64,000 bases of DNA, from positions 1,612,001 to 1,676,000 of the forward strand of contig NZ_ARYH01000001.1 of assembly GCF_000685235.1 (NCBI RefSeq), given 5' to 3'. Position numbers and translations under genes: made by a program. The notes beneath the pieces are model-generated. The model did not search any database and was not told where the DNA came from. It saw only the letters and a list, made by a program, of their open reading frames with translations. The first letter of the stretch is position 1; each line of letters opens with the position of its first letter. Positions 28,500 through 37,885 of this stretch are shown in pieces. Source of the DNA: Hyphomonas adhaerens MHS-3 (GTDB taxonomy: Bacteria; Pseudomonadota; Alphaproteobacteria; Caulobacterales; Hyphomonadaceae).

Positions 28500-29609
28500 A
28501 TGAAAACCCGCGCCGCTGTCGCCTTCGAAGCCAAGAAACCGCTCGAAATCGTCGAACTCGATCTGGAGGGCCCGAAGGCCGGCGAAGTGCTGGTCGAGAT
28601 CATGGCCACCGGCATCTGCCACACCGATGCCTACACGCTGGACGGGCTCGACTCCGAAGGCATCTTCCCGAGCGTCCTCGGCCATGAAGGCGCGGGCATC
28701 GTGCGCGAGGTGGGCGCAGGCGTCACCAGCGTGCAGCCGGGCGACCATGTCATCCCGCTCTACACGCCGGAATGCCGCCAGTGCAAAAGCTGCCTGTCAG
28801 GCAAGACGAACCTCTGCACCGCGATCCGCGCCACGCAGGGCAAGGGCCTAATGCCGGACGGCACGACGCGCTTCTCCTACAAGGGCCAGCCGATCTATCA
28901 CTACATGGGCTGCTCGACCTTCTCGAACTTTACCGTCCTGCCGGAGATCGCGGTCGCGAAAATCCGCACCGACGCGCCCTTCGACAAGGCCTGCTATGTC
29001 GGCTGCGGCGTGACGACCGGCGTTGGCGCCGTCACCAACACGGCCAAGGTCCAGGTGGGCGACAATGTCGTCGTGTTTGGCCTCGGCGGCATCGGCCTGA
29101 ACGTGCTGCAAGGCGCGAAGATGGCAGGGGCCGACAAGATCATCGGCGTCGACATCAACGACTCCAAGAAGGAGTGGGGCGAGAAATTCGGCATGACGCA
29201 TTTCGTCAATCCGAAGAACACCAAGGACGTCGTCGCCCATCTCGTGGAGCTGACCGATGGCGGCGCGGACTATTCCTTCGACTGTACCGGCAATACGGAT
29301 GTGATGCGCCAGGCGCTGGAATGCTGCCATCGCGGCTGGGGCACCTCGATCATCATCGGCGTGGCCGAGGCCGGCAAGGAAATCAGCACACGGCCGTTCC
29401 AGCTGGTGACGGGCCGCAACTGGCGCGGCACGGCCTTCGGCGGCGCCAAGGGCCGCACCGACGTGCCGAAGATCGTCGACTGGTACATGAACGGCAAGAT
29501 CCAGATCGACCCGATGATCACGCACGTCATGAAGCTCGACAAGATCAACGACGCCTTCGACCTGATGCATTCGGGCGAGAGCATCCGGTCTGTGGTGGTG
29601 TACGACTAA
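28500..29609 (+). CDS. frmA: S-(hydroxymethyl)glutathione dehydrogenase (class III ADH)
   Basis: Oxidises the spontaneous formaldehyde-glutathione adduct to S-formylglutathione with NAD. The 369-aa protein shows the catalytic-zinc motifs [10 protein letters not shown] and GHEGAGIV, the four structural-zinc cysteines in [15 protein letters not shown], and the NAD-fold GLGGIGLNV. Class III features ([19 protein letters not shown]) are present. AGGAG lies in a regulatory repeat region upstream. S-formylglutathione hydrolase is about 6 kb downstream on the same strand, so the two steps are encoded close but not adjacent. Confidence 0.96.
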   Translation: MKTRAAVAFEAKKPLEIVELDLEGPKAGEVLVEIMATGICHTDAYTLDGLDSEGIFPSVLGHEGAGIVREVGAGVTSVQPGDHVIPLYTPECRQCKSCLSGKTNLCTAIRATQGKGLMPDGTTRFSYKGQPIYHYMGCSTFSNFTVLPEIAVAKIRTDAPFDKACYVGCGVTTGVGAVTNTAKVQVGDNVVVFGLGGIGLNVLQGAKMAGADKIIGVDINDSKKEWGEKFGMTHFVNPKNTKDVVAHLVELTDGGADYSFDCTGNTDVMRQALECCHRGWGTSIIIGVAEAGKEISTRPFQLVTGRNWRGTAFGGAKGRTDVPKIVDWYMNGKIQIDPMITHVMKLDKINDAFDLMHSGESIRSVVVYD

Positions 29610-29647
29610 GGCCGGCCTATTCAGAGTCACCCGGAAGGAAAGATCCA

Positions 29648-30178
29648 ATGAGCCTCGTTAAACGCAATCTCGACATCTATCGCACGCGCCTGGTTACCCT
29701 GCAGAACATCCTTGGCCGGGCGGAGGCGGAGCTGTTTCCGGATGATCCGGAGAAGAAAGCGCTGCTGACGGCGCGGCTGGCCGACGACATGCTGCCGCTG
29801 CCGAACCAGGTCTGGTTCACCTGCCGTCAGGCGGAGCTGCTGCTGAGCAAGCTGAACGGTACGCCGATGAAGGAGTTCGAAAGCGACAAGGCGAGCTTTG
29901 CCGACCTGAAAGCCGTGGTCGCCGAAACGATCTCGCGGATCGAGGCGCAGACCGACACGAAAGAGGATTTCGCCGCCGGTCAGACGCCGCTGGAAATTCC
30001 CGGCTTCCCGACGGTGTCGATGTCCGGGCAGGCCTATATCGACGAGTGGCTGACGCCGAACTTCTATTTCCACTTCGTCACGGCCTACGACATCCTGCGG
30101 GCAGAGGGGCTGGCGATCGGCAAGGCGGACTATATGAGCCATCTTGTGCCGCTGCTGTCGGGGGCCGCCGCCAGCTGA
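29648..30178 (+). CDS. DUF1993 family protein
   Basis: A 176-aa soluble helical protein with MLPLPNQVWFTCRQAELL and a late SHLVPLL segment near the C-terminus, matching DUF1993, a family of unknown role related in size to the DinB-like four-helix proteins. GGAAGGAAAG precedes the ATG. It lies 38 bases after frmA and probably shares its transcript, suggesting a side role in formaldehyde or glutathione stress; that is only context. Confidence 0.83.
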   Translation: MSLVKRNLDIYRTRLVTLQNILGRAEAELFPDDPEKKALLTARLADDMLPLPNQVWFTCRQAELLLSKLNGTPMKEFESDKASFADLKAVVAETISRIEAQTDTKEDFAAGQTPLEIPGFPTVSMSGQAYIDEWLTPNFYFHFVTAYDILRAEGLAIGKADYMSHLVPLLSGAAAS

Positions 30179-30293
30179 TGGCAAAAGCCTGATCATAAAT
30201 GCCGGGGCTGACGCAGCGGGAAGCCGGAATTCCTCTGGCGCCGTCCCGGCAGCTGGGGCACTAATTCCCAATCCATCAGGAGGAAAATCACTT

Positions 30294-30671
30294 ATGTTCA
30301 GTCACGTCATGGTCGGCACGAACGACCTGGAGAAATCGAAGGCATTCTACGATGCCCTGTTCACCGCCATCGGCGGCCGGGAAGCGATCACCGACCCGAA
30401 AGGCCGCCTGATCTACCTGCACAATGGCGGCACGTTCCTGGTGACCCCGCCGATCGACGGCCAGCCGGCCACGCACGCCAATGGCGGCACGATCGGCTTT
30501 GCGGCCGAAAACCCGGAGCAGGCCGACGCCTGGCACGCAGCCGGCGTTGCCGCTGGCGGCACCCCGATCGAAGACCCGCCGGGCTGGCGCGAAGGCGGCG
30601 GCATGAAGCTGTACCTCGCTTACCTGCGCGATCCGGCCGGCAACAAGATCTGCGCCATGTGCCGCGGATAA
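30294..30671 (+). CDS. VOC (glyoxalase/bleomycin-resistance fold) protein
   Basis: A 125-aa single-unit vicinal-oxygen-chelate protein. MFSHVMVGTNDLEKSKAFYD is the classic first beta-alpha unit and YLRDPAGNKICAMC the last. His4 and a late Tyr/Arg region could contribute to a metal site, but the full ligand set is not obvious. AGGAGGAAAA precedes the ATG at 30294. Being downstream of frmA, it may handle a glutathione adduct. It ends the transcription unit, followed by a strong terminator. Confidence 0.87.
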   Translation: MFSHVMVGTNDLEKSKAFYDALFTAIGGREAITDPKGRLIYLHNGGTFLVTPPIDGQPATHANGGTIGFAAENPEQADAWHAAGVAAGGTPIEDPPGWREGGGMKLYLAYLRDPAGNKICAMCRG

Positions 30672-30685
30672 AGGCAAACACCCGG

Positions 30686-30717
30686 ACCGCCCCTCCCAAA
30701 TCAGGAGGGGCGGTTTC
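30686..30717 (+). terminator. Rho-independent terminator after the VOC gene
   Basis: An 11-bp perfect stem ACCGCCCCTCC / GGAGGGGCGGT around a 7-base loop, followed by a short T stretch, 14 bases past the VOC stop. It closes the frmA-DUF1993-VOC unit. Confidence 0.85.
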
Positions 30718-30812
30718 GCATTGGGGCCTGCCCGTGTAGTCTGGTGGGCAGCCCGGCGCCACACGGCGCACCGGAAGATGCCCTGCCGAAAAGCCCTGAG
30801 AGGGCGAATGCC

Positions 30813-31130
30813 ATGACCGAATTTACCCATTACACATTGCTGGCCGACGGAGAGGTGTTCGCACCCAACGTGGATTTCGACACCGAATGCGGCCGCTACA
30901 TCATGGCCATGAAAGTCTGGGCGAAGGATGCGGACCAGGCCGCCGACATGATTGTCGCCATCGGCGAGCGGCTTGGCTTCAAGCCGGATGGCGAGCTGCA
31001 GGTCTTCATGACCGAGCCGGACGAACCGGCCGACGACCAGCCTTTCGGCTACGATATTCAGTTCACGTCCTATTCTGAGGACGAGGAAAACGAAGCGGGT
31101 GAAGAAGAGCGCCCGAAATGGATCCACTGA
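30813..31130 (+). CDS. Hypothetical acidic protein
   Basis: A 105-aa cytoplasmic protein beginning MTEFTHYTLLADGEVFA, with a mixed alpha-beta core and a strongly acidic C-terminus (SYSEDEENEAGEEE). GAGAGGG precedes the ATG. It starts a small run with the RidA lipoprotein 16 bases downstream. I know no family for it. Confidence 0.72.
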   Translation: MTEFTHYTLLADGEVFAPNVDFDTECGRYIMAMKVWAKDADQAADMIVAIGERLGFKPDGELQVFMTEPDEPADDQPFGYDIQFTSYSEDEENEAGEEERPKWIH

Positions 31131-31146
31131 CAACAGGATGATTTGC

Positions 31147-31638
31147 ATGAAACCCATGTTCAGGACGGGCGGCGTTGCCGCGATGGCTGCTGGTATGATG
31201 GCCCTTGGCGGCTGCGTCATTACCGATGCGGAAAGCTTTAAGGCGGCGCATACGCCGGACATCGAATATTATTCCGCCCCGACCGTGGCCGGGATGGACC
31301 TGCCATTCTCCAAGGCCGTGCGTGTGAACGACACGATCTACCTGTCCGGCGAACTGGGGATTGATCCGGAAACGAATGACTTCGCGCCGGGCGGCACCGG
31401 GCCGCAGACGACCCAGATTTTCAAGAATATCGAGCGCACGCTGGACGAGTTCGATGCAGACCTGACGGACGTGGTGAAGTGCAGCGTCTTCCTCGGCGAC
31501 ATGCAGAATTACGGCGAGATGAACGCGGCCTATGATGCGGCGCTGCCGGATCCGAAACCGGCCCGCTCCACTTTCGGGGCAGGCGGGCTTGCGTTGGGCG
31601 CGGAACTCGAAATCGAGTGCCTCGCCATCGCACCGTAA
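31147..31638 (+). CDS. RidA-family lipoprotein
   Basis: RidA enzymes hydrolyse reactive enamine/imine intermediates, normally in the cytoplasm. Here a 163-aa protein carries a lipoprotein signal peptide (lipobox LGGC) before the RidA domain, which shows NDTIYLSGELGID, TQIFKNIERTL and the end block ARSTFGAGGLALGAELEIEC. The Arg that binds substrate carboxylate is present (ARSTF). ATG 31147 is chosen because it begins the signal peptide; 31138 is possible. Export of RidA is uncommon. Confidence 0.85.
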   Translation: MKPMFRTGGVAAMAAGMMALGGCVITDAESFKAAHTPDIEYYSAPTVAGMDLPFSKAVRVNDTIYLSGELGIDPETNDFAPGGTGPQTTQIFKNIERTLDEFDADLTDVVKCSVFLGDMQNYGEMNAAYDAALPDPKPARSTFGAGGLALGAELEIECLAIAP

Positions 31639-31666
31639 AGGGCTGACCTTTAGAGGACTGGCCATA

Positions 31667-31990
31667 ATGGAATGGCGCGACCCGGATGCCCCGGTGGACC
31701 TGTCACCTGTCGGTTCGGAAACGATCCGCTGGGTGATCGACCAGGCCATCGCAGACGGCAACCGGGTCGTCTCTCTTGCCGAATGGACCAGGGCGCTGGT
31801 GGCCCATATGGAGCAGGGACTGACGGATGCGCTGAAAGCGGACGTGCAGGCCCGCTACCCTGCGCTCATTTATTACGAAGAGGCGGGCTCGCCCCATAAC
31901 CCGCCGGACGAGGGGTTCATCGAAGGCGGCTTCGCGGTCTCGTTTCCCCGGCCGAGGTCGAGGCCGAGGCCGGGGCAAGGGCCGGCCTGA
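31667..31990 (+). CDS. Hypothetical protein
   Basis: A 107-aa protein starting MEWRDPDAPVDLSPVGSETI, helical in the middle and ending in an Arg/Pro-rich tail (SFPRPRSRPRPGQGPA). AGAGGA precedes the ATG, 28 bases after the RidA stop. It meets the rhodanese gene end to end with no spacer. Unknown function. Confidence 0.65.
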   Translation: MEWRDPDAPVDLSPVGSETIRWVIDQAIADGNRVVSLAEWTRALVAHMEQGLTDALKADVQARYPALIYYEEAGSPHNPPDEGFIEGGFAVSFPRPRSRPRPGQGPA

Positions 31991-32365
31991 TCATTTGCGG
32001 TAAGGCTTCACCGGCAGGTTTGCCGACCTCCACGCCATCATGCCGCCGCGCACATTGCTGACATCGGTGAACCCGGCCCCGGCCAGCAGTTTCGCAGCCC
32101 GGCCGGACCGCATGCCTGACCGGCAGATGACGGCCACCGGTTTGGAGGCGTCTTCCTTCATATAGCCATAGATCTTGTCGGCCATGCGCGGGTCGCCCAG
32201 CGTAACCATGTGGGCGCCTTTTGGCACGCCGTCCTGCCATTCGCTTTCCGTGCGCACGTCGATCAGGACCAGTTGCTTCTTGCGCAGGCGGTCATTCGCC
32301 GTGGCCGGATCAATCTGGGGGATGGCAGGCTTGCCACCGCCGAAAAGCCTGTCGAACAAACCCAT
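31991..32365 (-). CDS. Rhodanese-like domain protein
   Basis: A 124-aa single rhodanese domain. The persulfide cysteine sits in the six-residue loop CRSGMRS, the length used by sulfurtransferases rather than arsenate/phosphate variants. LIDVRTESEWQDG is the conserved first block and NVRGGMMAW the last. An N-terminal MGLFDRLFGGG stretch could be an amphipathic membrane-touching segment. The upstream gene on this strand is a GST about 120 bases away. Confidence 0.9.
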   Translation of the reverse strand: MGLFDRLFGGGKPAIPQIDPATANDRLRKKQLVLIDVRTESEWQDGVPKGAHMVTLGDPRMADKIYGYMKEDASKPVAVICRSGMRSGRAAKLLAGAGFTDVSNVRGGMMAWRSANLPVKPYRK

Positions 32366-32487
32366 GGAATGCGCCTCGCTGCCGTTACGGGCAGAGGTCT
32401 AGCACCGTGCCCGCACCGGCCAAAGATGCGGCGCCTGCGACAGAAGCGGCGGCGCGGTCAGGCCAGCCTGTTTTAGGCCAGCCCGTT

Positions 32488-33579
32488 TCAGGCCAGGACG
32501 AGCCGGCAATCCTTGCGGGCAAGCCGGGCAGGGAGCTGGAAGGTCCGCAGCGCGCTGCCGCCAATCGAGGACAGAAGCTTGTCGGCGCGGGCCTTGGCAT
32601 CGGCGTCCATGGCCTCATACGCATCCAGCGCGGCCTGTAGCCGCCAGAGCGGGAAGCTGCGCGCCGCCGCCGGGCCGGCATGGTCTTCGATGGTGACGAT
32701 GATCTCGCCAAAGGCCCGCGGCACCGGCGTGCCGGACGATACGTCGGCGGCCCAGCCTGCGAATAGCTCGTTCGTTTCCATCAGCGCCGGAAGCTGTTCG
32801 CGCATCTGGCGCCGCAGGATCGGCAGCAGGGTTTCCGGGATTGTATCGTCGGCGGCGAGCTCGCCCGTGCCGGCTTCCCCGGCATGGGTCCGCTCCACCC
32901 ATTCGGCCACGGCCGGGGCGAGCAGCTTCATCAGCTCACCGGATTTCGGATCGCGGTAGAGGTGGGCATAGAGCGGGCCGATCAGGGAGAAGTCCGCGAG
33001 GCAAGGCCGCTCGCCGAGCAGGAAGGGGTGCGCATCAAGGTGGCGGGAGAATTCGCCGAGAAAGGCTTCATAGCTCCGCTCGATGCCGGGAATGGTTTCC
33101 GGATGGACACCCAGGACGGGCAGGGCGCCCTTGAAGCGCTGGCCGTTCTTCTTGCCGATCTCATACTGTTCCGGCCGGCTGAGCTGGGGCGCGGAGAGGG
33201 CGCCGAACTCGGAATAGGCCCAGTCCTCATTATAGGTCCAGCGATAGTGCATGGCCGGCAGGGTGAGCCATTCATCGCCATAGAGCTGCAGCAGCAGGGC
33301 AACGAAACGCTGCAGCGGCGTCGCGGGCAGGACGGGCGGCAGGCGGTGCTCTGCGGCCTCGACCTGTTCGATGATGTCGGCGGTGTCCTGCACGATGGTG
33401 CCGTCCGGCATCTTCATGACCGGGATCACGGGCCAGCCGACATTCGGCAGGATGATGTCGCGGTAGACCTGCTGCGTGGCGATCTGTTCCTCGAAGTCCG
33501 CCCCCCGCCAGCGCAGATAGGCGCGGGCCTTGCCGGTGAAATAGCTGACCTCGGCGCCGTAGAGCGTGTAAGCTGGCAT
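32488..33579 (-). CDS. Glutathione S-transferase family protein (large form)
   Basis: A 363-aa protein with an N-terminal GST thioredoxin fold (YTLYGAEVSYFTGKARAYLR; PVIPVMKMPDGTIVQDTADI, in which the glutathione-site Pro and Asp are kept). The GST helical domain follows with FLLGERPCLADFSLIGPLYAHLY. About 130 extra residues at the C-terminus are unlike canonical GSTs. Such enlarged GSTs are known in proteobacteria; substrate unknown. The 3' end overlaps 15-base direct repeats. Confidence 0.85.
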   Translation of the reverse strand: MPAYTLYGAEVSYFTGKARAYLRWRGADFEEQIATQQVYRDIILPNVGWPVIPVMKMPDGTIVQDTADIIEQVEAAEHRLPPVLPATPLQRFVALLLQLYGDEWLTLPAMHYRWTYNEDWAYSEFGALSAPQLSRPEQYEIGKKNGQRFKGALPVLGVHPETIPGIERSYEAFLGEFSRHLDAHPFLLGERPCLADFSLIGPLYAHLYRDPKSGELMKLLAPAVAEWVERTHAGEAGTGELAADDTIPETLLPILRRQMREQLPALMETNELFAGWAADVSSGTPVPRAFGEIIVTIEDHAGPAAARSFPLWRLQAALDAYEAMDADAKARADKLLSSIGGSALRTFQLPARLARKDCRLVLA

Positions 33580-33640
33580 GATGCGTTTCCCTGTCCCTTT
33601 ATGACGACCCTTGTGACGTACGCTGAATTGCGGTCACACC

Positions 33641-35260
33641 CTAGTCGCTGAAGCACCTTTGCCGTGTGCCGTATTTCGTCTCTTCGACATTATAGCAGCG
33701 CAATTCGGACTGCTTCTGATAGGGCGGCTTCCAGTTGAACAGCTCATCATAGGCGGCGTCGATCTCGGCCCGGCGGGCGGCTTCCCGGCGATTGGCGGCA
33801 TCCCACTCGGCCTGTTGCCGGGCTTTCTCACGCATCACCTGATTGTAATTCCGCTCCCATGTCTTGCGGGCCAGAGGCAGCACATCCGGCGGGATCGCCG
33901 CGCACAAGGCTTTGTCAGGGGCGCCCCAGCGCCCAAAGACGCGGGCGAGGCCGACGAAATCCAGTTCGGCCTGATTGAAGGCGTTCCAGTCATGGGCAAT
34001 GTTGCGCGAATACCAGATCGCCGCCTGGCAATTCCCGCCCTGAACATATGTCTCGGCGAAGGTCTGGTCGCGCCACATCCAGCGCTCGACAAAGGCCTTC
34101 CAGTCGTTTTCGTTCCAGATATTCGGCTTGTTGTTCCGGAATTCCTCGGTTGCGCCATAGGCCTCGAACAGTTTCGGATCCTGTTTGGCGATCCAGTCAC
34201 CGAGATCCTGCGGCATGGCCGGGCATTCCTGTCCGGCGGCCTGTGTCTTCTCGAATTTCAGGGCCCAGCTGATGCCGCTGTCCGGCACCGGGTCCACGAT
34301 GAAGCTCATCTTGTCCCGATTGATTCCGTTGAAGACGTAAGAGTAAGCGATCTGGCAGCCGTCCAGCGTGCCGAAGCGCTGATAATCGTTCCTGGCAAGA
34401 AGGCGTTCTTTCTTGGACTTGCGATTATATTCATCCTCGCGGGCCTGCTTCTCGGCAGCAGCTTGCGCCGCTGCCGCTGCTTCAGCTTCCTGCGCAGCAA
34501 TATATTCCGCGTCCTCCAGCAGGCCATAACCATTGTCATCATAGAACTGCATGAAGGACGGCATCAGCTCTGCTGGCGCGACGCCGCACACCGTGACCTC
34601 TTCATCAGGCTTGTTGAATCTCTGATCGATAAGATTTTTGGCGAGAATACCCCAGTCGCGATATTTTGCGATCTGGGCATCGGTCATCGTCGGCGCTTCG
34701 CTGCGGTACTTGCTACTGCTGCGATAGAACATCGCGTTGCCGGCGCGATAACAGATATCAATCGGCAATTCGGCTTCCGTCAGCCCGACCTCGTCGAGAT
34801 AGATACCCTCACCCGCCGAGCCGAAACAGTCGCCGACAGCCGCCATGGCATAGCGCACGGCGCTTTCGGGGGGCGGGTTCCTGAAATAGGCGGTCGACGC
34901 GCCATTTTCCGGCCGGTCGAACAGCTTCAACTCGTTGGCGATGTCGTAATTCAGCGGCAGCCCGCACTCCAGACGCCCATCAAAACACTGCGCCAGCCGC
35001 CCCAGTGCTGGCGATTCCATTTCATCGAAAAACCTGTCGCCACTGACATGCCATTTCAGGATCGTCGTCGCGATTGAGGCATCCACGATAAACCATTTCT
35101 TCGACCCATCCATTTGCAGGGACGGATTGAAATAGTTCTCCGAGATCATGCATTGCTTGTTCTGCTCATAGGGCGTCCAGTCTCGCTGAACGGTCTGCGC
35201 CTGTGCACTCGCGGCAAACGCCGTCACAAGCCCCAAAAGAGTCAGAAAAATCCGGATCAT
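33641..35260 (-). CDS. Large secreted protein of unknown function
   Basis: A 539-aa exported protein: signal peptide MIRIFLTLLGLVTAFAASAQA, a cysteine-containing N-terminal half, a central Ala/Glu/Lys-rich coiled coil (about 25 residues of A, E, Q and K), and a C-terminal half with further cysteines and many Trp/Tyr. The two halves look like related or repeated lobes joined by the coiled coil. No family recognised. AAGGGGA precedes the ATG at 35260. Codon use and GC look lower than in the neighbours. It stands alone between a GST and fghA. Confidence 0.72.
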   Translation of the reverse strand: MIRIFLTLLGLVTAFAASAQAQTVQRDWTPYEQNKQCMISENYFNPSLQMDGSKKWFIVDASIATTILKWHVSGDRFFDEMESPALGRLAQCFDGRLECGLPLNYDIANELKLFDRPENGASTAYFRNPPPESAVRYAMAAVGDCFGSAGEGIYLDEVGLTEAELPIDICYRAGNAMFYRSSSKYRSEAPTMTDAQIAKYRDWGILAKNLIDQRFNKPDEEVTVCGVAPAELMPSFMQFYDDNGYGLLEDAEYIAAQEAEAAAAAQAAAEKQAREDEYNRKSKKERLLARNDYQRFGTLDGCQIAYSYVFNGINRDKMSFIVDPVPDSGISWALKFEKTQAAGQECPAMPQDLGDWIAKQDPKLFEAYGATEEFRNNKPNIWNENDWKAFVERWMWRDQTFAETYVQGGNCQAAIWYSRNIAHDWNAFNQAELDFVGLARVFGRWGAPDKALCAAIPPDVLPLARKTWERNYNQVMREKARQQAEWDAANRREAARRAEIDAAYDELFNWKPPYQKQSELRCYNVEETKYGTRQRCFSD

Positions 35261-35555
35261 ACGCGTCCCCTTATGCTTAGGCGTTTGATTTAATCGCATC
35301 CGTTTTTCTTTTCCAGCATCAGAATGGCTTGCGGATTGATGCAATCTGTCCCTTGTCCCAGCGGCAGGGTTGAGGTGAATCCCGTGTTTCGAGGTTTCAG
35401 CGTCTGGCATCTGCTGTTTCCGATTGTCTTCTTTCTGCCCGGGATGTTCTTTGCGACATTGTCGTCAGGAAAAATGTCGTGACCGGGGGCTAAAAGGGGG
35501 CTGACGTCCAAGAGTCAGCGGCTTCGCCGGGGCAAAAACCAAAAAGGGTCATAGC

Positions 35556-36398
35556 GTGAAAACAACTGAAGTCTCTTCCTGGAAATCCTTTGGCGGAAAT
35601 CTTTCCGTGTACGATCATGAGTCGGAGGTGCTGGATTGCACGATGCGGTTTGCGGTCTATACGCCGCCGCAGGCGGCCGACGGCCCGGTGCCGGTGCTGT
35701 GGTATCTGTCGGGCCTGACCTGCAGCTGGGCGAACGTGATGGAGAAGTCCGGCCTGCAGCGCGCCGCGGCCGAGCATGGCATCATGATCATCGCGCCGGA
35801 CACCAGCCCGCGCGGCGAAGGCGTGCCGGACGACGAGGCCTATGACCTTGGCCAGGGCGCGGGCTTTTACCTCACCGCCACGCAGGCACCCTGGGCGAAG
35901 CATTTCAAGATGGACCAGTACATCACGGATGAGCTGCCGAAACTGGTCGCGGCAGAGATCAAGAATGCCGACATGGGAAAACAGGGGATTTTCGGCCACT
36001 CCATGGGCGGGCACGGGGCGATCACCCTGCACCTGAAGCATCCGGAAACCTACAAGACCTGTTCGGCCTTCAGCCCGATCACCAGCCCGGCGCGCGTGCC
36101 GTGGGGCCAGAAGGCGTTCAAGGCCTATCTCGGACCGGTCTCGGTCGCGTGGGAACAGTACGACTCAACCGAACTGGTGAAGGAACGCCAGAGCCGGGCG
36201 CGCATTCTGGTCGACACCGGCACAGCAGACACGTTCCTGGAAAAGGAGCTGAAGCCGGAAATCTTCATCGACGCCTGCATGGCCAACGGCCAGGCACTCG
36301 ATTACCGGATGCGCGAGGGCTACGGCCACGACTATTACTTCATCGCGACCTTCATGGCGGAGCACATTGCCCACCATGCGGCTGGCCTGAAAGAATAG
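35556..36398 (+). CDS. fghA: S-formylglutathione hydrolase
   Basis: Completes glutathione-dependent formaldehyde oxidation by hydrolysing S-formylglutathione to formate. The 280-aa alpha/beta hydrolase (esterase D type) has the nucleophile elbow GHSMGGHGA, the LSGLTCSWANVMEKSG oxyanion region, an Asp in VDTGTADTFLE and the catalytic His in GYGHDYYFI. It starts with GTG at 35556 after AAAAAGGG. The dehydrogenase partner frmA is upstream at 28500. Confidence 0.95.
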   Translation: MKTTEVSSWKSFGGNLSVYDHESEVLDCTMRFAVYTPPQAADGPVPVLWYLSGLTCSWANVMEKSGLQRAAAEHGIMIIAPDTSPRGEGVPDDEAYDLGQGAGFYLTATQAPWAKHFKMDQYITDELPKLVAAEIKNADMGKQGIFGHSMGGHGAITLHLKHPETYKTCSAFSPITSPARVPWGQKAFKAYLGPVSVAWEQYDSTELVKERQSRARILVDTGTADTFLEKELKPEIFIDACMANGQALDYRMREGYGHDYYFIATFMAEHIAHHAAGLKE

Positions 36399-36535
36399 TC
36401 CCGGGGCAAAGCGTCCGCAGGCCCCGCCGGGTAGACGGGGATCATGCCCGGCCGCTTCCCGGTGCCCTGCAAGCACACGGCCTGGCATGACTGCCTGAGC
36501 GGGGACGCTCTGGCACCTGCGAATTTCTTTATGCG

Positions 36536-37885
36536 CTACACCGCCTTGGCGTGGCGCGCCTCAACCGGCTTGTACCGGCCGTCGAAACACTGGGCGACCG
36601 TGCGCAGGAGGAGCCGGGATTCCTTCGGCACACTGACGACGCTGCCATCAATGCGGCAAAGGCCGGCAGACTCCAGGAACCGGGCCGTTTCCAGCGCGTC
36701 GTCCAGTGCGCCGGGCGCGGCGCCCATCTCGCGGCAAGTTACGTCCACATCCACCCAGAGCTGACACATAAGCTTTTCGATTGCGCGGCCGCGCAGACGG
36801 TCGTCTTCCGTCAGTTCGATGCCGCGCTCTGACGGCAGGCGTCCGTCTTCGACCGCCGCCGCCCATGCCGTGCGCGACTTGAAGTTCTGCACATAGCCCT
36901 GACGGAATTGCGAAATCGAGGTCGAGCCAATGCCGATCAGCGTATCGCACGGATCGTCCGTATAGCCCTGAAAGTTCCGGCGCAGCGTGCCGCCCCGGGC
37001 GGCGCGGGTCAGCGGGTCTGTCTGCGCGGCGAAATGGTCCAGCCCGATGGCGTGGAACCCGGCGCCGGTCAGCGCCGCGGCGCCGGCCTCTGCCTGCCGG
37101 AAGCGTTCTTCCAGGCCGGGCAGGGCGGATTCGTCGATGGCGGACTGGTGCTTGGCGAACCACGGCACATGCGCATAGCCGAAGAAGGAGACGCGCGCGG
37201 CGCCCATCTCGGCAGCGAAGCGGGCCGCTTCGACCACGTCTTCCACCGTCTGGAACGGCAGGCCGTACATCAGGTCCATATTGATGGCGTGGATGCCGAC
37301 GGCGCGCAGGCGCTCTATGCCATCGACCAGCAATTCTTTCGGCTGGATACGGCCGACGGCTTCCTGCACTTTCGGGGCAAGGGTCTGCACGCCGAAGCTG
37401 ACGCGGCTGACGCCTGCCTCCGCCATGGCCTCGATGAAGTCCGGCGTCAGGGTGCGCGGGTCGACCTCGACGGCGACTTCCATACCGGGCTGCGTGCCGA
37501 AGGCCTCTTCTGCGTGCGCCACGAGCGCCTTGAAGTCTTCCGCGGAAAGCGCGTTCGGTGACCCGCCGCCAAAGTGCAGGTGCGCCATGCCGGCATGCGG
37601 GCCCAGCGCCTTCGCCCAGACGTCGATCTCCTGGTGCAGCGTTTCCAGATAGGTGCCGATCCGGCGGTAACCGTTCGGCACGCTGGTGGCACAGCCGCAA
37701 TAGAAGCAGAGCTTCTCGCAGAAGGGCACATGCATATAGACGGAGATCGGGGCGTCCGGCGTCACGGATGCCGCCCAGGCGCGCGCCTCGTCCCCGGCCA
37801 CACGGGGGCTGAAATCCGCCGCCGTGGGGTAACTCGTATAGCGCGGAACCGGCCGCGTCGCGAAGGTCTTCCATGCCTGTTTCAT
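36536..37885 (-). CDS. hemN: Oxygen-independent coproporphyrinogen III oxidase
   Basis: Radical-SAM enzyme of heme synthesis working without oxygen. The 449-aa protein has cysteines 56, 60, 63 and 65 in CEKLCFYCGC, the HemN-specific CX3CX2CXC pattern, an HFGGGSPN SAM-binding block and the N-terminal PRYTSYPTA typical of true HemN rather than HemW. The ATG at 37885 begins this conserved part and is preceded by GAGG. It is flanked by unrelated genes. No FNR box was recognised upstream. Confidence 0.94.
   Translation of the reverse strand: MKQAWKTFATRPVPRYTSYPTAADFSPRVAGDEARAWAASVTPDAPISVYMHVPFCEKLCFYCGCATSVPNGYRRIGTYLETLHQEIDVWAKALGPHAGMAHLHFGGGSPNALSAEDFKALVAHAEEAFGTQPGMEVAVEVDPRTLTPDFIEAMAEAGVSRVSFGVQTLAPKVQEAVGRIQPKELLVDGIERLRAVGIHAINMDLMYGLPFQTVEDVVEAARFAAEMGAARVSFFGYAHVPWFAKHQSAIDESALPGLEERFRQAEAGAAALTGAGFHAIGLDHFAAQTDPLTRAARGGTLRRNFQGYTDDPCDTLIGIGSTSISQFRQGYVQNFKSRTAWAAAVEDGRLPSERGIELTEDDRLRGRAIEKLMCQLWVDVDVTCREMGAAPGALDDALETARFLESAGLCRIDGSVVSVPKESRLLLRTVAQCFDGRYKPVEARHAKAV

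Noticed and set aside
35290-35511. Minus-strand 73-codon frame between the secreted orphan and fghA
   Set aside because: No ribosome site and no sensible composition; the 295-base gap shows nothing else convincing.
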